Notes: generated by a model from the letters alone, not told the origin. 64,000 bases of DNA from Sphingobium yanoikuyae (GCF_013001025.1 NZ_CP053021.1:124001-188000); one strand, 5' to 3'; shown: positions 1-8,581, numbered from the stretch's first letter. Program-made: numbers and translations.

Positions 1-486
1 GGCCAGCGTGTCTTCCAGCGCCTTTTCGAGCGCGCGACGCGCCTTTGCGTCGGCCCGGTCGGCCTCGATATAGATCATCGATTCCCGCAACGCGCCCGGC
101 GCATCATCGTCCAGGATCGCGGACAGGGTGCCATCGGCGCCGCGCGATATCGACAGGACGGGGTGGAGCAGCCGGTGGATGCTGATGTCGGCCGCCGCGA
201 GCGTGGTGGCGATCGAATCGACCAGGAAGGGCATGTCGTCGTTGATCAGCGCGATCCGCATGAAGCGGCCGGTGGCGCCTTCGCCGAGCGTCTCGATCGC
301 GATACCGGGCCGGCCGGCCTTGCGCGCATTGGCTGTGCGACCGAGGAAGGCCGCGGCGGCGGCGATGGCCGCCTGATCAAATCCCTCGCTCTCGCCGGGC
401 AGGGCGCCCTTTGCCAGGACGCCTTCCAGCGCCGCGCGAACAGTTGAATCGACTTCCTTGATATTGGGATCAGCCAGCGCCGTCAT
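1..486 (-). CDS. NAD-specific glutamate dehydrogenase, N-terminal part (runs off the left edge)
   Basis: The minus strand is open without a stop from an ATG at 486 to base 1, giving the first 162 residues. The protein begins MTALADPNIKEVDSTV and later contains a segment reading FLVDSI followed by IHRLLHPV, which is typical of the ACT-like N-terminal region of the very large bacterial NAD-glutamate dehydrogenases. Those enzymes oxidatively deaminate glutamate to 2-oxoglutarate in the cytosol and usually exceed 1500 residues, so about nine tenths of the gene lies outside. The plus-strand frames here have no family resemblance. The assignment rests on the N-terminal pattern only; the catalytic domain is not visible. 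Confidence 0.75.
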   Translation of the reverse strand, partial: MTALADPNIKEVDSTVRAALEGVLAKGALPGESEGFDQAAIAAAAAFLGRTANARKAGRPGIAIETLGEGATGRFMRIALINDDMPFLVDSIATTLAAADISIHRLLHPVLSISRGADGTLSAILDDDAPGALRESMIYIEADRADAKARRALEKALEDTLA

Positions 487-817
487 TCGCCTACCTCTTA
501 GCCGCGGGGAAATGTCCCGCCGTTGCCGAAACGGAGGAGGCGCTGGAACACCGCCAGACGACTCCTTGTCCTAGGGGCATCTATATGCCCCTCTCACCGG
601 ATCGTCTCAAGTATTGGTCGAAATAAAATTTCGCGCGCGTGAAATATTATGATGCAGCGCAGCATGGTCGGGCCGCCCGTTACTGGCGGATATCGATGTC
701 CGGAAGGCTTGGCCCGAAGAGCAGGCATGCCCCTATGCACTTGGAAAGCCGCGATGTCACCCCAGGATGGCGCGTTTGCGGCACGGCTGGGGGTGAGGGC
801 GGCGCCGAGACAAAATC
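487..817. other. Intergenic stretch, no gene seen
   Basis: About 330 bases lie between the start of the glutamate dehydrogenase gene and the stop of the PAS protein gene, both on the minus strand. An AT-richer patch around 580-650 may hold the dehydrogenase promoter. No convincing coding frame, RNA gene or strong hairpin was seen. Confidence 0.5.
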
Positions 818-2092
818 TCAGTCGGCGGCGGCCAGGATCACGCGCTGGCCCAGGTCCGATCCTTCCGGCAGGGCGCCGACGATCGCCAGCGTGCCATCCG
901 CCTCGCGCCGGGCGACGACGACGGCCAGGCCATCATTGTCGGTGGCGACGGCCAGCGGATCGAGCGCGGTGGCGTATTTCATCGTGTCGCGGGCAGTCTG
1001 GCGCTTGTCGGGGCGGGCCGGCATGTCCGCGCGGCGGGCGGCGCGCTCGTCGCGGACCAGGGCTTTGAGGCCACCATCATAACCGGCCAGATAGGCGGCG
1101 AAGCTGCCGACCGACAGGCTGGCGGTCGCGGCATGATCCAGCGCGGTCGCATATTCGGTGATGCGCGTCTTGTCGTAGGTGGCGCCGAAGACCAGCTTGA
1201 TGACGGCGGTCATCGGGCTGCGCGCCTGCGCCTTGATGCCATAATCTTCGAGCAGTTCGGCATATTCCTCGGCCGATCGGCGGGTCACCAGCGCGAAATC
1301 ATAAGCAAGGCCGATCGCGCGATAGAGGGCGGCATGGCTGCGCGCCTCGCTGGTGCGGGCCTTTTCCGCGCCTTCGCGGGCGAGCGCCAGCCAGTCGGCG
1401 AGCGGCGCATCCTCGGTCGGCATCTCCATGCCGGCCAGGTCCAGCACGTCATCATCCTCGTCCGCGCCCGGACCATCGGCCCAGATCGGCGCATCGCTGC
1501 GCGCCGGGGGATTGTGCAGCAAATTGGTGTCGACCTCGCGCTCGATCGCGACCGACAAAGCGTGGCTGGCCATTTCCTTCCAGTTGATCACGCCAAACAC
1601 GAAGTCGATCGAATCGCCCTGCGCGGAAAAGGGCATCAGGATGCCGCGATAGAGAATCTCGCGGCCGCGCTGGTTGATGAACTCCGCCTCGAATCCGATC
1701 GGCGCGGCATTGGCGATGATCTGGAGATAATGATCGGTCAGGCGCGACAGCAGCGAACGGGCCGGAACATCGGCGATATGGCCGATCGGCCCCTCGATCT
1801 CGCATTCCTGACGCAAGGCCGAGCCGAGATAGACGATCGCGGGATTCTCGATGCCGGCGGTGAAATCGAGCAGCACGCTATAGGGGCCGAAATCGTCCAT
1901 CTGATCGGGCGAGAGATCCTCGATCAGGGGCAGGGCGCGATCGCCCAGCAGCGACGCCCAATAATTATAGGCGCGCACCTGCATGCGCCGTTCCTCATAT
2001 CCCACGGCGAGCGGACGGTCGATCGCGGCATCACCGGGATATTCGAAATCGTCCTGGTCGTTGGCGACGTCATGCCCCCGCAGAATGTCCAT
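818..2092 (-). CDS. PAS_5-type PAS domain protein
   Basis: This is a 424-residue soluble protein. The chosen start is the ATG at 2092 (MDILRGHDVANDQ); upstream in-frame residues up to 2248 look non-coding and would overlap the promoter. Residues of about 30-180 match the PAS_5 type found across alphaproteobacteria: a central RGILMPFS segment followed by DFVFGVINWKE. The C-terminal half is rich in Ala/Arg/Glu and resembles no domain I can name. PAS_5 proteins are often sensory or cell-cycle-linked, but no output domain (kinase, GGDEF, HTH) is visible, so ligand and role are unknown. The gene stands alone between glutamate dehydrogenase and tRNA-Thr. Confidence 0.6.
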   Translation of the reverse strand: MDILRGHDVANDQDDFEYPGDAAIDRPLAVGYEERRMQVRAYNYWASLLGDRALPLIEDLSPDQMDDFGPYSVLLDFTAGIENPAIVYLGSALRQECEIEGPIGHIADVPARSLLSRLTDHYLQIIANAAPIGFEAEFINQRGREILYRGILMPFSAQGDSIDFVFGVINWKEMASHALSVAIEREVDTNLLHNPPARSDAPIWADGPGADEDDDVLDLAGMEMPTEDAPLADWLALAREGAEKARTSEARSHAALYRAIGLAYDFALVTRRSAEEYAELLEDYGIKAQARSPMTAVIKLVFGATYDKTRITEYATALDHAATASLSVGSFAAYLAGYDGGLKALVRDERAARRADMPARPDKRQTARDTMKYATALDPLAVATDNDGLAVVVARREADGTLAIVGALPEGSDLGQRVILAAAD

Positions 2093-2296
2093 CCGGTCGG
2101 TCCTTGGAACAGAGAATAAGCGACTTTGCGCAAGGCTGTGCCACGGGGATGGTAAACATGCCGTAAATTCGCGTGCAGAAGCGGATGGATGGCGCGCAAT
2201 ATCGGTCGATAGTGCTGCGACGGCGGGGGCGGGGGCAAGAAAGTGCATTTGGGCGCTTGTCCAATCGCCCGACCGCTGTTATCTGCCCGCGCCAGT

Positions 2297-2372
2297 GCCG
2301 CTTTAGCTCAGTTGGTAGAGCATCGCATTCGTAATGCGAGGGTCACGTGTTCGAGTCACGTAAGCGGCACCA
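2297..2372 (+). tRNA. tRNA-Thr (CGT)
   Basis: A full cloverleaf: the acceptor arm GCCGCTT pairs with AAGCGGC, the D-arm starts TAGCTCAGTTGG, and the anticodon stem GCATT/AATGC carries the loop with CGT (Thr, codon ACG). The T-loop is TTCGAGT and CCA is encoded. It is the insertion site of the adjacent element: the sequence from 2340 to 2377, covering T-arm, acceptor and CCA, recurs in degenerate form at 6929-6964. Confidence 0.95.
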
Positions 2373-2377
2373 TTCCC
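2340..2377 (+). repeat. Candidate attL: tRNA-Thr 3' end
   Basis: This stretch reads GGGTCACGTGTTCGAGTCAC, then GTAAGCGGCACCATTCCC. The partner at 6929-6964 keeps the same order of blocks (GGGTCAC, TGTTCGA, CGTAAGCG, CACCAT, CCC) with a few substitutions and indels. Tyrosine integrases commonly use the T-arm/acceptor end of tRNA genes as attB. Confidence 0.55.
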
Positions 2378-2424
2378 CAGAAAATCGTTGGAAAACAACC
2401 GTCTGATGGATCGTCGCGTCCAGA

Positions 2425-2529
2425 CTGTAGCACACGACTGTCGCACAACAGGGTTCTGGAAACGGGGTTAAGTTCCTCGTATCAAACAAAAATACAGCCT
2501 CGAAACTGTAGCACAGCGGTGTCGCACAG
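2425..2529 (+). repeat. Direct repeat pair before the integrase stump
   Basis: CTGTAGCACA followed by CTGTCGCACAA at 2425-2448 is repeated as CTGTAGCACA followed by GTGTCGCACAG at 2506-2529, 81 bases apart. They sit between the tRNA-derived core and the integrase start, where arm-type binding sites for tyrosine integrases are expected. The function is inferred. Confidence 0.35.
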
Positions 2530-2733
2530 AAGACCGTCTGGCTTATGGCGGAGAGGCGCGGTTTATCAGTATCGTGTGCGGGTGCCGGGCGATCTCGTCA
2601 CACTGTTCGGGAAGACGCATTTCAGTCGGTCACTGAAGACGGCAGCGCGCGCAGAAGCCTTGCGGGCAGCGAGGAAGATGGCATTCGAGATTGAGCTTGA
2701 GTTCGATCGTGCCCGTATCAGCAAAGGCCAGCC
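2519..2733 (+). pseudogene. Integrase N-terminal fragment, cut by the IS21 element
   Basis: The frame from a GTG at 2519 gives SGLWRRGAVYQYRVRVPGDL, followed by HFSRSLKT and AARAEALRAA. This is the SAM-like N-terminal (DUF6538-type) domain of a phage-type tyrosine integrase. The frame enters the IS at 2734 and stops at 2749, so the core-binding and catalytic domains are missing. No remainder of the gene is found on the other side of the IS. Its place directly after tRNA-Thr suggests it was the integrase of this element. No ATG fits the start, so GTG is the best guess. Confidence 0.6.
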
Positions 2734-2845
2734 TGTTGATTTCCACTGAGAAGTGACCCGGGTAGGGCGTAAATTTCCACTAAGAATTGACCCATGTTGA
2801 ACTCGTCCCTGGCTTTGGCAAGCGAGGGTATATGGAGTGTTGGAC

Positions 2846-4369
2846 ATGGCGTTATTGAGCGTTATCCGGCGCTGGCATTTTCGCGATCATCTACCGATCC
2901 GGGAGATAGCGCGGCGCACCGGACTATCACGCAACACGATCCGCAAATATTTGCGGTCCGAGACGATCGATCCGCGATTCAAGGTGCCTGATCGACCAAG
3001 CAAACTGGATCCATTTGCTGAGCATCTGGCGGCCTGGCTGCGGCGCGAGATGGGCCGATCGCGCAAGCAGAAGCGCACGATCAAGCAGTTTCACGCCGAT
3101 CTGGTGAGCCTGGGTTATGAAGGATCCTACAACCGGGTTGCCGCTTTTGCTCGGGACTGGCGCGAAGATTATCGGCGCCAGCAACAGATTGGCGGGCGTG
3201 GGACATTCGTGCCCCTGTCGTTCGCGCCGGGGGAAGCTTTCCAGTTTGATTGGAGTGAGGACTGGGCAATCATTGCCGGGGTTCGGACCAAGCTGCAGGT
3301 CGCGCACTTCAAGCTCAGTTACAGCCGGGCATTCATCGTGCGCGCCTACCTTCTGCAAACCCATGAGATGCTGTTCGACGCCCATAATCACGCCTTCCGC
3401 GTGCTGGGCGGCGTGCCGCGCCGGGGTATCTATGACAATATGCGCACGGCCGTCGACAAGGTCGGGCGTGGCAAGGAACGCACCGTCAACGCACGCTTTC
3501 TGACGATGGTCAGCCACTATCTGTTCGAAGCCGAGTTCTGTAACCCGGCTGCGGGATGGGAAAAGGGGCAGGTCGAGAAGAATGTCCAGGATGCGCGGCA
3601 CCGTCTGTGGCAACCCACGCCGCAGGCCGAGAGCCTTGATGCGCTGAACCTGTGGCTGGAGGAGCGCTGCAAGGCGTTATGGGAGGACATCTCTCACGGG
3701 ATCGAACCCGGGTCGGTTGCCAATGCCTGGGCCGATGAATCTGAGTGTCTGATGGTTGCGGGCAGGCCCTTCGATGGTTTTGTGGAATATCGCAAACGGG
3801 TATCGCCGACCTGCCTCATCCACTTTGAGCGCAATCGCTACAGCGTACCGGCCTCTTTCGCCAATCGCACTGTCAGCCTGCGCGTCTATCCTGATCGCTT
3901 CCAGGTCGTCGCCGAGGGGCAGCCAATCTGCGCACATCAGCGCATCATCAACCGCTCTCACGACGGTCCAGGTCATACGGTTTATGACTGGCGCCATTAT
4001 CTGGCGGTCGTGCAGCGCAAACCCGGCGCCCTGCGCAACGGAGCGCCCTTCCTTGAGCTACCCGATGCGTTCCAGCGTCTGCAGCGACATCTGTTGCGCA
4101 ATCCCGGCGGCGACAGGGAAATGGTCGAAATACTGGCGCTGGTTCTTCATCATGATGAGCAACTGGTGCTGACGGCGGTCACCATGGCGCTGGAGGCTGG
4201 CGTTCCGACCAAGACCCATATCCTCAATCTGCTCTATAGGCTGGTCGACGGAAAACCGATCTCCACGCCGCCGGTGACGGCGCCCCAGGCGCTCAAACTG
4301 GTCAGCGAGCCGATGGCCAATGTCGAACGCTATGATGATCTGCGCAAGGAGAAGCGTCATGCGTCATGA
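2846..4369 (+). CDS. istA: IS21-family transposase IstA
   Basis: The cut-and-join recombinase of the IS, a DDE enzyme. The N-terminus has an HTH ([20 protein letters not shown]) that binds the repeated ends. The acidic catalytic residues are visible in order: D in [11 protein letters not shown] in [11 protein letters not shown] and E in [18 protein letters not shown]-terminal Mu-type region follows ([13 protein letters not shown]). I chose ATG 2846 because GGAG at 2834-2837 is well spaced; a GTG at 2837 would add three residues. The length of about 507 residues is normal for the family and the frame is intact. Its stop overlaps the istB start by 11 bases. Confidence 0.92.
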   Translation: MALLSVIRRWHFRDHLPIREIARRTGLSRNTIRKYLRSETIDPRFKVPDRPSKLDPFAEHLAAWLRREMGRSRKQKRTIKQFHADLVSLGYEGSYNRVAAFARDWREDYRRQQQIGGRGTFVPLSFAPGEAFQFDWSEDWAIIAGVRTKLQVAHFKLSYSRAFIVRAYLLQTHEMLFDAHNHAFRVLGGVPRRGIYDNMRTAVDKVGRGKERTVNARFLTMVSHYLFEAEFCNPAAGWEKGQVEKNVQDARHRLWQPTPQAESLDALNLWLEERCKALWEDISHGIEPGSVANAWADESECLMVAGRPFDGFVEYRKRVSPTCLIHFERNRYSVPASFANRTVSLRVYPDRFQVVAEGQPICAHQRIINRSHDGPGHTVYDWRHYLAVVQRKPGALRNGAPFLELPDAFQRLQRHLLRNPGGDREMVEILALVLHHDEQLVLTAVTMALEAGVPTKTHILNLLYRLVDGKPISTPPVTAPQALKLVSEPMANVERYDDLRKEKRHAS

Positions 4370-5165
4370 CCCTGCCAGCGGCGCCATCGTCGTCATGCTC
4401 CGCAGCCTCAAGATGCATGGCATGGCGCAGGCCGTCACCGATCTCATGGAACAGGGATCTCCAGCCTTCGAAGCCGCCATCCCGATCCTCTCCCAGTTGC
4501 TCAAAGCCGAGACAGCAGAACGGGAGGTTCGGTCTGTGGCCTATCAGCTCAAGATCGCGCGCTTCCCTGTCTATCGCGATCTGGCCGGCTTCGACTTTAC
4601 CAGTAGCGAGGTCAATGAAGCTCTAGTGCGTCAGTTGCATCGCTGCGACTTCATCGACATCGCCGACAATATCGTGCTGGTCGGCGGTCCTGGCACCGGC
4701 AAGAGCCATGTGGCAACGGCGCTGGGCATCCAGGCCATCGAACATCATCGAAAGCGCGTCCGCTTCTTCTCGACGGTCGAACTGGTCAATGCGCTCGAGC
4801 AGGAAAAAGCACAGGGCAAGGCCGGTCAGATCGCCAATCGCCTCCTGCACTCCGATCTCGTTATCCTGGATGAGCTTGGATATCTGCCGTTCAGTGCTTC
4901 AGGTGGCGCGCTGCTCTTCCATCTACTGAGCAAACTCTACGAGCGCACCAGCGTCATCATCACCACAAACCTGAGCTTCAGCGAATGGGCCACCGTGTTC
5001 GGCGACGCCAAAATGACCACGGCGCTTCTCGATCGGCTTACCCATCACTGCCACATCCTGGAGACCGGCAACGATAGCTTCCGCTTCAAAAACAGCTCTG
5101 CCAAGCAGGCCAGAACCCAAAGGAGAAAACCACGGGTTGACCCACCCATGACACCCGAAACATAA
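4359..5165 (+). CDS. istB: IS21-family ATP-binding helper IstB
   Basis: An AAA+ ATPase that assists IstA in target selection and strand transfer. It has a Walker A motif ([15 protein letters not shown]) and a Walker B motif ([13 protein letters not shown]), followed by a sensor-like TTNLSFSEW segment. ATG 4359 is preceded by AAGGAG at 4346-4351 and overlaps the end of istA, implying translational coupling. At 268 residues it is of normal length and appears intact, so this IS copy may still be active. Confidence 0.92.
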   Translation: MRHDPASGAIVVMLRSLKMHGMAQAVTDLMEQGSPAFEAAIPILSQLLKAETAEREVRSVAYQLKIARFPVYRDLAGFDFTSSEVNEALVRQLHRCDFIDIADNIVLVGGPGTGKSHVATALGIQAIEHHRKRVRFFSTVELVNALEQEKAQGKAGQIANRLLHSDLVILDELGYLPFSASGGALLFHLLSKLYERTSVIITTNLSFSEWATVFGDAKMTTALLDRLTHHCHILETGNDSFRFKNSSAKQARTQRRKPRVDPPMTPET

Positions 5166-5224
5166 TCCGCAGACGGGTCACTTCTCGATGGAAAACCCGG
5201 GTCACTTCTCAGTGGAAATCAACA

Positions 5225-5602
5225 GCTTCGGTAAGCGCAGGCATTGACGACGACCGCTCTGCCGGAGGCGACGAGGTGGCCGTAATTCGTCCGGTCGTAA
5301 TAGCGGGAGACGAAAGACCAGTCCGAGCCTGAGGGATCATCGACACGGCCAGTGTAGGCGCTCACGGATGCATCATCTGGAAACTCTGTTGGCGTTAGGG
5401 TGGGACTGTAGCCAGCATTCGCGCCAAGAATGATAACCGGCGCGGTCAGCACATCGCCGATATAGGGGCTGACGGGATGATCGAGATTGAAACTATGAGG
5501 GCCAGTATCGAGCACCTCCCGGTCGAGCCGATGCGCCCACTGCCACTTCTCATCGGCTTGTTGTTGGCCGCGCCAGAAGGTGACGATATCTTCGATCTGC
5601 AT
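5225..5602 (-). pseudogene. Unknown protein, C-terminus removed by the IS21 element
   Basis: The minus-strand frame from ATG 5602 (MQIEDIVTFWRGQQQ) runs 126 residues and hits a stop contributed by the IS end at 5219-5221; the last residues come from the IS. The visible part includes HPVSPYIGDVLTAPVIILGA and a DWSFVSRYYD segment. The layout resembles small uracil-DNA-glycosylase-like hypothetical proteins, but I cannot confirm this and no catalytic motif is seen. Its lost 3' end is not found on the other side of the IS, so it is a remnant. Confidence 0.5.
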
Positions 5603-5686
5603 GAAAGCTCCCCAAGCGTTGCGGGACAGGTGAATGATTAGCCTGCAACATGATGCCGGATAGAATGAAGTGCAGATAGCCCCTCA

Positions 5687-5944
5687 TCACCGCAACCGAA
5701 GCCGGTCGATCTGATCGACCTCAGCCTTCCGTAGCCGATAGCCCGGCATCGATAGCGGCCGAAACGGGTGGAGCGACGCCGTCGTCACGTCCCACCACTC
5801 CCGCCAGTCATGACCAACGCCAATATATTGGACGCGAGCACGGATCGACAAAACCTCACCGATATGCCGCTCGACCTGCCCGCGATCGTCCATCTCGCGG
5901 ATCACCAGATCGCCCACCCTCAGATCGTGCAAATCATGTCCCAT
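5687..5944 (-). CDS. Small hypothetical protein of the tRNA-Thr element
   Basis: This predicts an 85-residue protein starting MGHDLHDLRVGDLVIREMDD and ending VDQIDRLRLR. ATG 5944 is preferred because GGGAGG lies just before it; an upstream ATG at 5965 is possible. The N-terminal half looks like a short beta-barrel (VGDLVI, GEVLSIRARVQYIGVG), with aromatic DWREWWDV in the middle. I do not recognise the family. It lies between the truncated gene and the recombinase and probably belongs to the element. Confidence 0.5.
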   Translation of the reverse strand: MGHDLHDLRVGDLVIREMDDRGQVERHIGEVLSIRARVQYIGVGHDWREWWDVTTASLHPFRPLSMPGYRLRKAEVDQIDRLRLR

Positions 5945-6066
5945 ACGCCCTCCCGTCAACGACATAGAATTATCATCGGTCAGGAGAAATATCGAAGTTT
6001 TTGAAGTGGTTGCTTGATCGTCGACTTCATGAGAATCTGCGTCACATGGGTAACCACCAACTGGTC

Positions 6067-6158
6067 AGACGATGATCCAATATTCCCGTCGCAACCGGGT
6101 GGGTTTTGGATTTTCAGACGGTCGACGATGGCAGGTCTAAAACCCAAATGAGACGATG
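6067..6158 (+). promoter_or_regulatory. Candidate recombination/operator site before the serine recombinase
   Basis: An 11-base inverted repeat lies at 6100-6110 (TGGGTTTTGGA) and 6136-6146 (TCTAAAACCCA), one mismatch. AGACGATG occurs at 6067-6074 and 6151-6158. Resolvase-type recombinases usually bind and regulate from repeats directly upstream of their own gene. The match to a res site is only by position and symmetry. Confidence 0.35.
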
Positions 6159-6166
6159 GAGGCCAT

Positions 6167-6721
6167 ATGGGCAGGAAGTTTGGGTATGCACGGATTTCTT
6201 CGGATCAGGGACAAGACCTCGCCAGCCAGCGCGTGATGCTGGAGGAGTTGGGCGCGATGGTTGTGTTCAGCGATATCGGCAGCGGATCGACCCTCGTTGG
6301 CCGCGATGGGCTCGACAGCCTCCTGAAGCTCCTTGAACCCGGCGACGAGGTCATTTCACTTCATCCAGACAGAATTGGGCGCGACACCGCCGATCTCCTC
6401 ATCGTCGGCAAGCGCATCGTCGAGCGCAAGGCGGTGCTGCGCATCCATGATCCTCAGATCGTGTTCGACGGATCGGACTTCATGGGAGAGGTCTTGCTGA
6501 CGCTGTTCGGCATGGTCGGCTCGATCGAGAAACACTTCATCAAAGCCCGCCAGCGCCGGGGTATCGAAGCCGCCAAGGCAAAGGGCATCTATAAAGGTCG
6601 GCCGCCCTCGATCGACCCGGTCCGGGTTCGCGAACTTCATCAACAAGGCATGGGGCCGACCGCCATCGCCAAGAACCTCAAGATCGCACGCGCCTCAGTC
6701 TACCGCGCTCTCGCCGCCTGA
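6167..6721 (+). CDS. Serine recombinase, resolvase/invertase family
   Basis: A 184-residue protein of normal Tn3-resolvase/Hin length. The N-terminus MGRKFGYARISSDQ has the YARxS motif with the nucleophilic serine at residue 11 and Arg at 9. DRIGRDTADLL is the conserved catalytic arginine region and GSIEKHFIKARQRRGIEAAK is the long E-helix. GIYKGRPPSID leads into a C-terminal HTH with GPTAIAKNLKIARASVYRAL. ATG 6167 follows ATGGAGG. It appears intact and could resolve cointegrates or invert a segment, but no second copy of its putative site is obvious. Confidence 0.88.
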   Translation: MGRKFGYARISSDQGQDLASQRVMLEELGAMVVFSDIGSGSTLVGRDGLDSLLKLLEPGDEVISLHPDRIGRDTADLLIVGKRIVERKAVLRIHDPQIVFDGSDFMGEVLLTLFGMVGSIEKHFIKARQRRGIEAAKAKGIYKGRPPSIDPVRVRELHQQGMGPTAIAKNLKIARASVYRALAA

Positions 6722-7303
6722 CCTTCAACAACCACGATCCCAACCATCATCGACATGGGATCATCCAGCCCATCATCAGGCATCGGGCGGCCGCCGCTAT
6801 CATGTCCATGCTTCCGACTATGATCACCGGCAGCGTGACGACCATCATCTGACCGATCGTTGCAGTGGCGATGAACGAGATGATGCTGGTCGACGCTGGT
6901 GTCGGGATGATGGAGCCGGATCGTGTTCGGGTCACATGTTCGATGACCGTAAGCGCACCATCCCTCGCGATTTGTCTCATGCGCACTCGCTGCGCTTCTG
7001 TCATGGGGAGAGTATTTTATCATACTCGGTCTTCACGCGGCCGTTCGACTGGTCAGATATGCCGGCGTCAATCTCCTGTTCTGCAAGCGGAAGCGACGGG
7101 CGGGCGTGCGGTGCGTTCGATCAGGATGTCATTGCGTTGCGGTCTGCCGCTTCGCCGACGGTCAGGTGAAAGGCGAACGGCCTTTTCGGGGCGCCGGATC
7201 CCTGTAAACGTCTTGGCAATAATCCTGCCCCAAAGTGGGGCATGTGCTTTCAGGTTTACTATGGGGCTTGGCTATGATGCGGTCGGCGCCTAGCCTTGAT
7301 GTC
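6722..7303. other. Gene-poor stretch at the right end of the tRNA-Thr element
   Basis: It contains the degenerate tRNA-Thr copy (6929-6964) and His/Asp/Ser-rich open frames on both strands that resemble no protein. One minus-strand frame (6747-7004) crosses the att-like repeat and is judged spurious. The last 100 bases likely hold the promoter of the beta-helix gene. Confidence 0.45.
6929..6964 (+). repeat. Candidate attR: degenerate tRNA-Thr 3' end
   Basis: The blocks GGGTCAC, TGTTCGA, CCGTAAGCG and CACCATCCC follow in the same order as at 2340-2377 in the tRNA-Thr gene, with about seven differences. No D- or anticodon arm precedes it, so it is a fragment and not a tRNA gene. Confidence 0.55.
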
Positions 7304-8242
7304 ATGCGCATCCTCTCGACCCTGCTGCTGGTGTCCGCAGCCATCACCGCATCGGCCTTTGCCCAGAGCGCGCCGGCCCCTTTCACGCTCGCTGAAAATG
7401 GGCGGCGCTTTGCCTCGCTCGCCGATGCGATCGGCGCGATCGGCGATGGCAAGGGCACGGTCATCGTCGCGCCGGGCACCTATCGCCAGTGTGCGGCGCA
7501 GAATGGCGGCGAGGTGACGATCAAGGCGGCGACGCCCGGCAGTGCGATCTTCGACGGCGCGATCTGCGAGGAAAAGGCGGCCCTTGTGCTGCGCGGCCGC
7601 GCCACCATGGTCGACGGCCTGATCTTCCAGAATCTGCGCGTGCCCGACGGCAATGGCTCGGGCATCCGCCTGGAAAAGGGCAATCTGTCCGTCAGCAACA
7701 GCCTGTTCCGCAACAGCGAGGAAGGCATTCTGACCGGCGAGGATCGCGGCGCCACGGTCATGATCGACAAGTCGACCTTCCGTCACCTGGGCCGTTGCGA
7801 TCGCGATCTCGATTGCGCCCATGGCATCTATATCGGCCGGGTCGCGCGCCTTAGCGTCACCCGTTCGCGCTTCGACCAGGGCGATGGCGGCCATTATCTC
7901 AAGAGCCGCGCCGCGCAGGTCGATATCCGCGACAACAGCTTTGACGACAGCGGCGGCCATCTCACCAATTACATGATCGACCTCAGCAACGGGGCCAGCG
8001 GTCAGATCGTCGGCAACGACATGGTGCAGGGCAAGGACAAGGATAATTGGTCCGCCTTCATCACCATTGCGCCGGAAGGCCGCGAGCAGGACAGCAGCGC
8101 CCTGGTGATCGAGGGGAACAAGGCCGGCTTCGTTCCGGGACTTGCGCGCGGCTCGACCTTCGTCGCCAATTTTACCGACGATGTCGTCCGTATCGGCCAG
8201 AACCAGCTTGCCCCCAGCATGAAGGTCAAGGACCGGCGCTGA
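7304..8242 (+). CDS. Secreted right-handed parallel beta-helix protein
   Basis: A 312-residue exported protein. ATG 7304 gives a clean signal peptide (MRILSTLLLVSAAITASAFA, then QS); the longer frame from 7235 has no credible start. After residue 50 come repeated strands with N/D-rich turns typical of pectate-lyase-like beta helices (GLIFQNLRV, LSVSNSLFRNSEEGI, VDIRDNSFDDS). The 'NSEEGILTG' and 'HGIYIG' coils are common in sphingomonad homologues of unknown substrate. No catalytic residues can be assigned. It likely acts in the periplasm or outside the cell on a polysaccharide, by family inference. Confidence 0.7.
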   Translation: MRILSTLLLVSAAITASAFAQSAPAPFTLAENGRRFASLADAIGAIGDGKGTVIVAPGTYRQCAAQNGGEVTIKAATPGSAIFDGAICEEKAALVLRGRATMVDGLIFQNLRVPDGNGSGIRLEKGNLSVSNSLFRNSEEGILTGEDRGATVMIDKSTFRHLGRCDRDLDCAHGIYIGRVARLSVTRSRFDQGDGGHYLKSRAAQVDIRDNSFDDSGGHLTNYMIDLSNGASGQIVGNDMVQGKDKDNWSAFITIAPEGREQDSSALVIEGNKAGFVPGLARGSTFVANFTDDVVRIGQNQLAPSMKVKDRR

Positions 8243-8273
8243 CTTTGCCGCGCCGATCTGATAGGGAAGGGCG

Positions 8274-8468
8274 ATGCGCACCACCTATGACAGCGCGACC
8301 GTCCGCCTCTATCATCTGGGCGACGACGGCGCGGCGATGACGATCATGTACGGTCCCCTGAGCGAAGCGCTGCGCGTCGCCGAGCAACAGCCGCAGGAAG
8401 TGCAGGACGGCCTGTTCCTTGCCACAGACAATGATGTCGTCGCCTATCTCGACCTGATCGAAAGCTGA
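8274..8468 (+). CDS. Small conserved-type hypothetical protein
   Basis: A 64-residue acidic soluble protein (MRTTYDSATVRLYHLGDDGA ... NDVVAYLDLIES). The frame has normal GC-rich codon usage and begins 31 bases after the beta-helix gene, with AGGGAAGG upstream, so the two may be cotranscribed. No domain is recognised; the compact alpha/beta pattern resembles small sphingomonad proteins of unknown role. Confidence 0.6.
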   Translation: MRTTYDSATVRLYHLGDDGAAMTIMYGPLSEALRVAEQQPQEVQDGLFLATDNDVVAYLDLIES

Positions 8469-8501
8469 GCCGCCGCGCATTTCGGACGAGAAAATAGGAA
8501 A

Positions 8502-8534
8502 AAGGCCGGTCCGTCAGGGTGACGGACCGGCCTT
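8502..8534 (-). terminator. Rho-independent terminator of ahpF
   Basis: A perfect 15-base stem (8502-8516 with 8520-8534, loop GGG). Read on the minus strand it is followed by TTTTTCCTATTTTC, so it ends ahpF transcription; the plus direction lacks a T-run. Confidence 0.85.
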
Positions 8535-8581
8535 CGCTGGCCTGAAAACCAGAAGGGGGGACTGGTTCAGGCGGGCATTTT

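Larger units (their letters stand above)
2734..5224 (+). mobile_element. IS21-family insertion sequence
   Basis: The element is 2491 bases with 28-base perfect terminal inverted repeats at 2734-2761 and 5197-5224, starting TGTTGATTTCC and ending GGAAATCAACA. Each end carries a second internal copy of the TTTCCACT..GAA..TGACCC motif (left near 2771, right near 5174-5194), as is usual for IS21. It encodes istA and istB. The flanking bases (GGCCAGCC on the left, GCTTCGGT on the right) do not form the expected 4-8 base target duplication, and both flanking genes are truncated at the ends. This implies a deletion next to the IS after insertion, or recombination between two copies. Confidence 0.9.
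2340..6964. mobile_element. Decayed integrative element in tRNA-Thr
   Basis: The boundaries are the tRNA-Thr 3' end (2340-2377) and an imperfect copy of it (6929-6964: GGGTCACATGTTCGA followed by GTAAGCG and CACCAT). Inside are a 5' integrase stump, an IS21-family element, a 3'-truncated unknown gene, a small unknown gene and a serine recombinase. The layout fits a tRNA-targeted island that lost most of its cargo through IS-linked deletion. The limits are inferred from the repeat, which has several mismatches. Confidence 0.55.

Noticed and set aside
1133..2119. Long plus-strand frame opposite the PAS gene
   Set aside because: It is a shadow of GC-rich coding on the minus strand; its protein is Arg/Gly/Asp-rich without domain character.
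6747..7004. Minus-strand frame with hydrophobic C-terminus
   Set aside because: It crosses the degenerate tRNA-Thr repeat, is driven by His/Asp/Ile runs and has no family resemblance.
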